Source of the DNA: Clostridiales bacterium UBA1758
Lineage (GTDB): Bacteria; Bacillota; Clostridia; Oscillospirales; UBA1758
Assembly: GCA_002315595.1 (NCBI GenBank)
Contig: DCHG01000032.1
Coordinates: 10,551-22,711 of the forward strand
DNA length: 12,161 nt
Direction: 5' to 3'
Within the stretch, counting starts at the first letter, position 1, and every line of letters begins with the position of its first letter. Shown here piece by piece: positions 6,474 to 12,161 of the stretch. A program made the position numbers and the translations under genes. The notes under the pieces were generated by a model. The model was not told the origin of the DNA. It worked only from the letters and a program-made list of their open reading frames with translations, and did no database searches.

Positions 6474-7562
6474 TTACTTCGTCTGATTTTCGACATAACG
6501 AACGATCATCGTTGCGACCTGTGCGCGTGTCGCAAGTCCGGTCGGTTTCAATAAATTGTCGGAGCCTTCGACAATTCCATGGTAAATGCCCCAATAAAAA
6601 CTCGTTTTCGCCCAAGATGCGATCAATCCGCTATCGGGCATCGCATCATAGATCATCGTGAACATCGGATTGGTGTCATTATCAGCACCGTCATAGTTGA
6701 AAAGGATCAACACGATTTCCTGACGGGTGATATTGCCAAGCGGTTTGAATTCCGTGGCGGTCTTGCCTTTGACGATGCCGTTTTCAGCCGCCCAGTTGAC
6801 GGCGTCAGCGTACCAGTCTTTCGAACCGACATCCACAAAGCCGGCGTTTTTAGTGGGCTTCGGCTTACCCGCCATTTTCCAAAGAAGCGTGACAAATTCC
6901 GCACGGCTCATATTTTTGGAAGGTTTGAAGGTACCGTCGGTATAACCGTCGATATATCCGGCGACGTGTGCCTTTTCAACAAATTCATACGACCAGTGCG
7001 ATGCGGAAACATCGGAAAACGTCTGATATGTCGGTTTGACGGGATCCGGGATTATGGGATCGACGGGCGTTTCGTCGACAGGATCATCAATGAGGACAAC
7101 GGGATCGGATTGAATGCTTTCACCCGCGAATGACAAAGGAAGTTTATTGTCATCAATATCGGTGATATAACTGCCGTTGAGAGTAAATACCGGATCGCCA
7201 GTAGCAAGCACGGTAAAACGGAATGTTGCAATCGTCCCGTTTTCGGTCGCGGGAGAAATAGCAACCGCACCGATTATTGCGCCGCCGATGGCATTCGGAT
7301 TTGATATGAACGTCATTCCGTCCGCGACAGTGCCTTGAATAATTTCATCACAACGAACAACCGCATGATCGAAGCCGAGACTCACATTCAGTGCGTTGAA
7401 ACCGGGGTTGCCGGAAATATCAAGTGTGAGTGTAAAACTTTCGCCGACCGAAGGAAGTGAAGGACGGTTGATCGTAAGCACAGTGGTATCGGCAGACGCC
7501 GGAATAATCATCGCAACGAGTACCGAAACGATCAAAAGAAAGGACAGAAGCGTTTTTTTCAT
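6474..7562 (-). CDS. Cohesin-SLH cell-surface anchoring protein
   Basis: The product is 362 aa. It has a signal peptide (1-24, cleavage after ASA), one cohesin-type domain (about 26-155: FTLTLDISGNPGFNALNVSLGFD, then GTIATFRFTVLATGDPVF), a proline/aspartate linker (160-178), and three SLH modules (about 180-232, 240-295 and 303-360; key triplets SRAE, TRQE, TRAQ). SLH modules bind secondary cell-wall polymer, so the cohesin is displayed on the surface, as in the OlpA/SdbA class of anchoring proteins. The start at 7562 is chosen because AGAGGATG lies upstream and the signal peptide begins there; a GTG at 7688 in frame would add 42 residues without a Shine-Dalgarno site and with a buried signal sequence. 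It is the first gene of the operon and has a strong promoter at 7709-7737. Confidence 0.92.
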   Translation of the reverse strand: MKKTLLSFLLIVSVLVAMIIPASADTTVLTINRPSLPSVGESFTLTLDISGNPGFNALNVSLGFDHAVVRCDEIIQGTVADGMTFISNPNAIGGAIIGAVAISPATENGTIATFRFTVLATGDPVFTLNGSYITDIDDNKLPLSFAGESIQSDPVVLIDDPVDETPVDPIIPDPVKPTYQTFSDVSASHWSYEFVEKAHVAGYIDGYTDGTFKPSKNMSRAEFVTLLWKMAGKPKPTKNAGFVDVGSKDWYADAVNWAAENGIVKGKTATEFKPLGNITRQEIVLILFNYDGADNDTNPMFTMIYDAMPDSGLIASWAKTSFYWGIYHGIVEGSDNLLKPTGLATRAQVATMIVRYVENQTK

Positions 7563-7988
7563 AATGTCATCCTCTGATGATGATTTTTGCGAAATATGTG
7601 CGGAAATGCAAATATTTTGGCAGATTATCGAAGATATTTGATCAAGGAAAGTTACGAAAACATTCCTGCGAAAACGCAATATCCCCACGCATATTTATAT
7701 TTGTAAATATTATACCAAACTCGAACGAAATTATCAAGCATTTTTTCGCATAAATTTTCGATATTGACGGCTTTGTCACGGCAAAATTTCAATTCTGTCA
7801 AAACTATTCTGTCAGACGACGAAAATACAGAGTATTACGTCAACTTCAAGACAGATCTCCGGCAAAAAATCCTTTATTTCGAGAGCAAAGAGGGCTAAAA
7901 AGGGCTTTTGAACAAAAAAAAGAATGTTAATGACTTGTTGCGAAATGTCGTTTTGACGATTTTTCACGAATAACACAATGATTTTTTA
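7563..7988. other. Intergenic region with leader and direct repeats
   Basis: This 426-base AT-rich gap separates the radical SAM gene from the cohesin-SLH gene, both on the minus strand. It holds the promoter at 7709-7737 and a leader of about 140 nt. Upstream of the promoter, TGACAGAAT occurs twice on the minus strand (7814-7806 and 7800-7792), 14 bases apart, with a third TGACA at 7779-7775. No convincing terminator follows the radical SAM gene: there is a T8 run on the minus strand near 7920-7913 but no stem before it. Readthrough into the surface operon is therefore possible. No further gene was found here. Confidence 0.6.
7709..7737 (-). promoter_or_regulatory. Sigma-A promoter of the cohesin/dockerin operon
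   Basis: On the minus strand TTGATA (7737-7732) and TATAAT (7714-7709) are separated by 17 bases, with only one mismatch to the housekeeping consensus. Transcription would begin near 7702, giving an untranslated leader of about 140 nt before the cohesin-SLH start. No other good promoter was found before the three downstream genes, so this one probably serves all four. Confidence 0.82.
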
Positions 7989-8795
7989 TTAAAAACGCTC
8001 AGCATAACCGCAGTGTTTACATAGTTCTTCGGATGGTTTTCTACGGGAAAATCCGTCGATGATTGCCTGCGCACGCGGTGAAGACAGAATGAAATCGAGA
8101 TCGCGGTCAAAGAGGTTTCCGAGAGCGATTGTACCGTCACAATCAAGGCAGCACGGAACGACGGTGCCGTCAGCAAGCACGCCGATCTGATCACGAAGTC
8201 CATAGCAAAATCCCACTTTACGTTCGGGTGCATTTTCATCCGGCCAATCGAATTCTTCGCCGAATTCGAGATATAGTTTTTCGGCGAATTTCAGTCCATT
8301 TCGCGTTTTCGTTCCCTCACCGAAGCGTGAGATCACGGCATGATATTTTTCACTGTCACGCCCCTCAACCCAAAGGCGAAGCACGGTAATGATCCCGTTC
8401 CGTGACGCTTTTTCGGCAAAGTCAAAAACCGAATTCAGATAGTTTTCACTACATTCAGCGCAATGTAAACTGATTGCGCAACGTCTGATTTTTCCATCTA
8501 TCAAAGCATTTCCCGTGCTTTCAAGCAGCGTTCCGTTCGTGACGACGTTTACCGACAGTTCCGCTTTTCTTGCAATTTTCAAAATCTCAGCAAGTTCAGG
8601 ATGAAGAAGCGGCTCCCCCATCAAATGAAGATAGATATGCTCCGTATAGTCCTTGATTTGTTCAACGATCTGCGCAAATTCCTTCGCTGACATTTGACGC
8701 GGCTCGCGTCTTGTTCCCGGACAAAAACGGCATTGAAGATTGCAGATATTGCCGATCTCTATATATACTTTTTTGAATTTCTTTGGCATAATCAT
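7989..8795 (-). CDS. Radical SAM/SPASM domain protein
   Basis: The product is 268 aa. The motif CNLQCRFC (Cys18, Cys22, Cys25) binds the radical SAM iron-sulfur cluster. MGEPLLHP (59-66) is the GGEP-like SAM-binding motif and VVTNGTLL (84-91) a conserved strand. The C-terminal part has Cys197, Cys215, Cys216, Cys219, Cys259 and Cys262 in a SPASM arrangement (DGTVVPCC, then CKHC), which binds auxiliary clusters. SPASM enzymes modify peptides or proteins (sulfatase-type maturases, RiPP maturases) or sugars; the substrate here cannot be told. The start codon overlaps the stop of the GH38 gene (ATGA at 8795-8792), so translation is probably coupled; an alternative ATG two codons later is also possible, and neither has a strong ribosome-binding site. 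It may modify a product linked to mannoside metabolism, or even a surface protein or peptide of the adjacent operon; both ideas are inference. Confidence 0.9.
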   Translation of the reverse strand: MIMPKKFKKVYIEIGNICNLQCRFCPGTRREPRQMSAKEFAQIVEQIKDYTEHIYLHLMGEPLLHPELAEILKIARKAELSVNVVTNGTLLESTGNALIDGKIRRCAISLHCAECSENYLNSVFDFAEKASRNGIITVLRLWVEGRDSEKYHAVISRFGEGTKTRNGLKFAEKLYLEFGEEFDWPDENAPERKVGFCYGLRDQIGVLADGTVVPCCLDCDGTIALGNLFDRDLDFILSSPRAQAIIDGFSRRKPSEELCKHCGYAERF

Positions 8796-11329
8796 ACTTT
8801 ATCGTCATGCAAGTAATTTACAAAAAATTCGTTTTCTTCGACTGCGGTGGATTCGATAATCGGCATTATTCCATCGGGGTATGAGTCGCAATCAATTAGA
8901 CGCATACCTTTATGCAGGAAGTAATTTCGATCACGATAGGTGCGAATACCGAACGCTTCTATTTCGCCCTCGATTTCCGAATTAAACACCTTTGCGTTGA
9001 ATTTGCACGCACGTCCTGCCGTTTCCGCGAATCGAAAAATCAGACCGTCACGATCCTCCGCCGCTTTGACTGCGATCAGTGCAACATTTTCACAATCGCA
9101 GGCGTAGAAAGATCCGGCTTGCGGAAGGCTTCCTTTGTGAAAAGTTTCGGGAATAGCGAGAAAATAAGTGTTTAATTCTTCCGCCGCGTCCGCAATCTTT
9201 CCGATATTGCCCGAATACGGACAAATTGCCCAGTGGAACTCCGTCCAGCCCGTATCCTGTGCAATCATTCGATCGTCACGTACTCCATAATGATCCGCAA
9301 AATAACAAGTCCGAACGGCAACAAACGCGCACTCGCTTCCGACGGCGGACGCAGAGTATTTCGAGTCATTCAAAATCGCGATCCCGCAGCCGTCCTTGCC
9401 CATAATCATATATCTTTGCATCGGTTTTTCGCGACCGTTTGGCAAGATCTCGTGCATCATTCCACCGGGTTGTTCACGGATAAATTCTGCATTTTCAATG
9501 CCCGTATCAAAAATGAATTTGACGATCACCTCAGGATCTTCCATAAAGATCCTCGTACGAACACTCAAACATTCTTCGCCCGGATGAAGGGAATAAACAC
9601 TGTCGATTTTGTTGTTTTTCCACGTTTTTTGCACACGAATTGCGACCTCGGCAGGACCGTTTTCTACAATTGAAATTTTCGCATTTCCGAAGGTTCCGAT
9701 CACTTTATCAAAGACGAATTGATTATGCGCCCAAGTGTCATTTTCATGGTCATCAATAGCAACGACACGGGTGCCTTTCGCCCCGAGTATATTTTGACCA
9801 TTCACCGTATACGAAACGATTTCCCCCGTTTTGCCGTCAAATTCAACGCGAACAATGCCATTTTCGATCACATTTTTTCGTACTTTTAATCCCGTGTCGG
9901 TTTCATCCTTTTCTCCGACGGAATAACACCAAAAAGTCTTATAGCCGAACGCCGGAACTTCGGCGATGAAGCGCGTAACAAATTGATCCTTTTCGCCGTT
10001 TGTATGCTCGCCTCGCACCATTTGGCAAGGATAGCGTCGACCGTTTTCGTCCTCAACGCGAATACAACTCGGACGATGCACATCAACAGGAATTCTGACC
10101 CCATGCGAAAGCGGATTGAACACGACCACGGGACCGCCCAATTCATCACCGTCCCAAACAGAGCCCCACTTTTTGGTGAAGTGGTTTCGTTCAAGTCCCT
10201 TGGATGTATCGATCGCCCAACTGATTTTTTGTACGGCGGCGTTTCCCGTTCGATTTGCAAATGCAATTGCGGCGTTCATTTCGGCGTATGCGTCATCGTA
10301 TGCAGATCGGATCGAACATCCGCAGAGGATGTCATGAAACTGATTGAAAAGCACCTTTTTCCATACATCGTCGAATTTCGGTATTTCGGAGAATTCGCGT
10401 AAAATATTCGCACTCATCACCGAAAGTTTTTCGGCGTTGACCAATCGGTTTTCCGCCTTTCGATTGAGCATTTTTATCGTGTGATTTGCCGAATAACACC
10501 CGCTTGCATGATTTTGCAGGTCACCTTCATATGTCGGAATTTCACACTTATTCTCACGAATATCATCAAAATAAGTATCAGGGTCGCTGAATTGATAATT
10601 ATTTTTCCCCTTGAAGGCATCCAAAATCTCGATATTTTGAATTGTTGGCGCACCACCGTGATTGCCAACTCCGTAGAAAAACATCATCGGAGCCGTCTGC
10701 ATACTTGCGTATTCATCAAATTCCTTCAACAAGTCGCGACAAGTCTCATCATCCTGCAAATCATAGCCGTATGCGCCGTAAATACGGAATGCCATGACCT
10801 CGCTTTCTCCGCATTTCCAACGGAAGGTATGACTGTCGAAATCATAACTTTTCTCGTTTCCATTTGAAGGACGAAGGAAAACGTAATTTTTCATTCCTGC
10901 GGCGTTAAGTAAGCGCGGCAATGTGGACGAGTGACCGAAAGAATCGACATTGTACCCCGTCAAAACCTCAATGCCGAATTTATCAATAAAATAGTTTTTC
11001 GAGTAAAGAAAATGTCGCATAAAACTTTCCGCCGACGGAATATTAACGTCGGGCTGAATCCACATTCCACCAACGATCTTCCACTGTCCTTTTGCGACGG
11101 CTTTCTTGATCTCGTCAAACATTTCGGGACAGTTTTGCTCCACCCATTCATAATAACTTGCACAGGCGCATGTAAAAACAAAATTCGGAAAATCCGCAAT
11201 TCGATCGAGTGCCGAACGAAAGGTTGCCTTAATTTCCGCAAAACCCTCCTCATATCTCCAAAGCCAAACGGGATCAATATGCGCATTTCCGATCAAATGT
11301 ACGCGATTTTTCGCATTATCTTCATTCAT
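8792..11329 (-). CDS. GH38 family alpha-mannosidase
   Basis: The product is 845 aa with no signal peptide, so it is cytoplasmic. The N-terminal catalytic domain (about 8-280) starts RVHLIGNAHIDPVWLWRYEE; His17 and Asp19 are zinc ligands. NVDSFGHS (127-134) carries the catalytic nucleophile Asp129, also a zinc ligand, and FHDILCGCS (331-339) gives the fourth ligand, His332. A middle helical part (about 280-390) and long C-terminal beta-sandwich region follow, as in full-length family members. GH38 enzymes release mannose from alpha-mannosides by a retaining mechanism; N-glycan fragments or mannosylglycerate are possible substrates, and mannosylglycerate hydrolase (MngB-type) is the main alternative. 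GGAAAGGAA lies upstream of the ATG, and the promoter is at 11496-11524. It is followed with a 4-base overlap by the radical SAM gene. Confidence 0.95.
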   Translation of the reverse strand: MNEDNAKNRVHLIGNAHIDPVWLWRYEEGFAEIKATFRSALDRIADFPNFVFTCACASYYEWVEQNCPEMFDEIKKAVAKGQWKIVGGMWIQPDVNIPSAESFMRHFLYSKNYFIDKFGIEVLTGYNVDSFGHSSTLPRLLNAAGMKNYVFLRPSNGNEKSYDFDSHTFRWKCGESEVMAFRIYGAYGYDLQDDETCRDLLKEFDEYASMQTAPMMFFYGVGNHGGAPTIQNIEILDAFKGKNNYQFSDPDTYFDDIRENKCEIPTYEGDLQNHASGCYSANHTIKMLNRKAENRLVNAEKLSVMSANILREFSEIPKFDDVWKKVLFNQFHDILCGCSIRSAYDDAYAEMNAAIAFANRTGNAAVQKISWAIDTSKGLERNHFTKKWGSVWDGDELGGPVVVFNPLSHGVRIPVDVHRPSCIRVEDENGRRYPCQMVRGEHTNGEKDQFVTRFIAEVPAFGYKTFWCYSVGEKDETDTGLKVRKNVIENGIVRVEFDGKTGEIVSYTVNGQNILGAKGTRVVAIDDHENDTWAHNQFVFDKVIGTFGNAKISIVENGPAEVAIRVQKTWKNNKIDSVYSLHPGEECLSVRTRIFMEDPEVIVKFIFDTGIENAEFIREQPGGMMHEILPNGREKPMQRYMIMGKDGCGIAILNDSKYSASAVGSECAFVAVRTCYFADHYGVRDDRMIAQDTGWTEFHWAICPYSGNIGKIADAAEELNTYFLAIPETFHKGSLPQAGSFYACDCENVALIAVKAAEDRDGLIFRFAETAGRACKFNAKVFNSEIEGEIEAFGIRTYRDRNYFLHKGMRLIDCDSYPDGIMPIIESTAVEENEFFVNYLHDDKV

Positions 11330-11421
11330 GATTTGATTTCCTTTCCGAAATGTTTCGTGTTTTCATACACGTGTTGTGTCGTTCGGCGTTTCAACTTCCA
11401 TTTTTTATCGAAAATAAAGCA

Positions 11422-11455
11422 ATCATCGCGCTTTTTTCACGATGATCCGTCATCG
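11422..11455 (-). promoter_or_regulatory. Mutually exclusive hairpins in the mannosidase leader
   Basis: Reading the minus-strand RNA, three arms occur in order: CGATGA (11455-11450), ATCATCG (11446-11440) and CGATGAT (11428-11422). The middle arm can pair with the first (6 bp, loop CGGA) or with the third (7 bp, 11-nt loop), but not both. On DNA, CGATGA-N4-TCATCG is also a perfect 16-bp dyad, so a protein operator is an equal possibility. The element lies about 35 to 70 nt into the leader of the alpha-mannosidase transcript. Confidence 0.4.
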
Positions 11456-11495
11456 AATTTGCGTGCTTTTGAATTTTCATTCTTTTTTCATCCTT

Positions 11496-11524
11496 AATAT
11501 ACCACAATACTAACCATTGTTCAA
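11496..11524 (-). promoter_or_regulatory. Sigma-A promoter of the mannosidase/radical SAM pair
   Basis: On the minus strand TTGAAC (11524-11519) and TATATT (11501-11496) are separated by 17 bases, and TG just before the -10 box (TGgTATATT) makes an extended -10. Transcription would start near 11489, giving a leader of about 160 nt to the ATG at 11329. Confidence 0.72.
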
Positions 11525-11586
11525 CACCTCCGGTTTGCTCATTTTATTGCATTTTTTCCAAATTTGAATTTTTTCCGTTCAAACTG

Positions 11587-11615
11587 TTGCCTTCTCCTAT
11601 TTAATATGATATACT
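11587..11615 (+). promoter_or_regulatory. Sigma-A promoter of pyruvate phosphate dikinase
   Basis: TTGCCT (11587-11592), 17-base spacer, and TATACT (11610-11615) with an extended TGa before the -10 box fit a housekeeping promoter. Transcription would start near 11622, about 92 nt before the ATG. Confidence 0.7.
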
Positions 11616-11644
11616 ATCCAACGGTAAACTATGGTGTAAATTAC

Positions 11645-11684
11645 GGCCATCTGTCCGCATTGTATCGACCGGGCGGAGTGGGCC
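11645..11684 (+). other. Possible structured 5' leader of ppdK
   Basis: GGCC (11645-11648) can pair with GGCC (11681-11684), and inside it TCCGC (11654-11658) with GCGGA (11673-11677), separated by an internal loop. The structure ends 16 bases before the AAGGAGAT ribosome-binding site. It does not match any riboswitch class I know, and it may be only a local fold. Confidence 0.3.
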
Positions 11685-11713
11685 AATTATGAATTTTGAA
11701 AAGGAGATCCAAC

Positions 11714-12161
11714 ATGCCCGAAAAATTCGTTTATCTCTTTTCCGAAGGCAACGGCAGTATGCGCAACCTGCTCGGCGGAAAAGGAGCAAACCTCGCTGAG
11801 ATGACTAATCTCGGTATGCCCGTCCCGCAAGGCTTTACGGTAACCACCGAAGCCTGCACGAAGTACTACGACGACGGTGAAACCATCGCCCCCGAGATCC
11901 AGCAGGAAATCCTTACTTACCTTGCCAAACTTGAAGAAATCTCCGGCAAGAAGTTCGGTGATGCCACCAATCCTCTTCTCGTTTCCGTCCGTTCCGGTGC
12001 CCGTGCCTCCATGCCGGGTATGATGGATACTATTTTGAACCTCGGCCTCAACGACACCGTTGTCGAAGTTCTCGCCAAGCAGTCCGGCAACCCCCGTTGG
12101 GCATGGGACTGCTATCGCAGATTTATTCAGATGTATTCCGACGTCGTTATGGAAGTCGGCA
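11714..12161 (+). CDS. ppdK: Pyruvate phosphate dikinase, N-terminal fragment
   Basis: The first 149 codons lie in the window and the gene continues past the right edge. The start [13 protein letters not shown], then [23 protein letters not shown] (21-43) and [24 protein letters not shown] (91-114), are near-exact signatures of the N-terminal nucleotide-binding domain of pyruvate phosphate dikinase. The enzyme interconverts pyruvate, ATP and phosphate with phosphoenolpyruvate, AMP and pyrophosphate, and is cytoplasmic. In anaerobic Clostridia it often serves in glycolysis using pyrophosphate, or in gluconeogenesis. The phospho-His and PEP-binding domains are beyond the window. A strong AAGGAGAT at 11701-11708 fixes the start, and the codon choice (many CTC, GTC, TCC, GGC) suggests a highly expressed gene. 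PEP synthase is excluded by the [16 protein letters not shown] form. Confidence 0.97.
   Translation, partial: MPEKFVYLFSEGNGSMRNLLGGKGANLAEMTNLGMPVPQGFTVTTEACTKYYDDGETIAPEIQQEILTYLAKLEEISGKKFGDATNPLLVSVRSGARASMPGMMDTILNLGLNDTVVEVLAKQSGNPRWAWDCYRRFIQMYSDVVMEVG

Larger units (their letters stand above)
11330..11713. other. Divergent intergenic region between the alpha-mannosidase and ppdK
   Basis: This 384-base gap carries the leader (about 160 nt) and promoter of the minus-strand alpha-mannosidase and the promoter and leader (about 90 nt) of the plus-strand pyruvate phosphate dikinase. The two -35 boxes are about 62 bases apart. The mannosidase leader holds two overlapping hairpins (11422-11455) and a small CGTGT/ACACG hairpin (11356-11371) that runs into ACACGTGT. 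No gene was found in it. Confidence 0.7.

Noticed and set aside
7563..7688. GTG at 7688 as the start of the cohesin-SLH protein, adding 42 residues.
   Set aside because: There is no ribosome-binding site for it and it would bury the signal peptide. The ATG at 7562 has AGAGGATG and begins a typical signal sequence.
7642..7692. A 16-codon leader peptide frame starting at ATG 7692 in the cohesin-SLH leader.
   Set aside because: No Shine-Dalgarno site and no run of regulatory codons or attenuator hairpin after it.
3383..8795. The 38-aa peptide as a RiPP precursor matured by the radical SAM/SPASM protein.
   Set aside because: The two genes are about 4.5 kb apart in different transcription units, the peptide has only one Cys and no obvious core repeat, and the radical SAM gene is coupled to a glycosidase. 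The idea is kept only as a weak possibility.
1..12161. CRISPR array, tRNA, rRNA, insertion sequence or prophage genes.
   Set aside because: No regular repeat-spacer pattern, cloverleaf-like sequence, rRNA motif, transposase or phage protein was found on either strand by reading.

Overview
The window looks like chromosome from an anaerobic Firmicute of class Clostridia, most likely an Oscillospirales-type gut or rumen bacterium. This is inferred from cohesin, dockerin and S-layer-homology (SLH) modules, purine-rich Shine-Dalgarno sites before nearly every gene, near-consensus sigma-A promoters with 17-bp spacers, and a pyruvate phosphate dikinase gene. Base composition is roughly 45% GC by eye. 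The species cannot be named, and no tRNA, rRNA, CRISPR, transposase or phage gene was seen.

Layout. (a) 1-385: the 5' end of a gamma-glutamyltransferase-family gene (minus strand), divergent from a strong promoter that drives (b) 386-3284: two tandem plus-strand paralogues, each exactly 467 aa, which look like cytoplasmic TIM-barrel glycoside-hydrolase-like proteins of no family I can name securely. A perfect 8-bp inverted repeat sits on the predicted transcription start, a hairpin separates the two genes, and a strong terminator follows. (c) 3323-7562: a minus-strand operon, read right to left, encoding a cohesin-SLH surface anchor, a small secreted dockerin protein, a 708-aa secreted protein with a cohesin-like domain and several beta modules, and a 38-aa peptide ending at a terminator. 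This resembles a minimal cellulosome-type surface assembly without an enzyme. (d) 7989-11329: a minus-strand GH38 alpha-mannosidase whose stop codon overlaps the start of a radical SAM/SPASM protein (ATGA), so the two are probably translationally coupled. (e) 11587-12161: the promoter, leader and first 149 codons of pyruvate phosphate dikinase, on the plus strand.

How the parts may work together (inference). The SLH protein would sit on the cell wall and display a cohesin that can capture dockerin-bearing proteins, including the one encoded next to it. The two tandem proteins and the GH38 enzyme have no signal peptides and would act in the cytoplasm on imported oligosaccharides. The most interesting items are the enzyme-free cohesin/dockerin operon with its 38-aa companion peptide, the GH38-radical SAM pair, and the tandem paralogues with their operator-like dyad.
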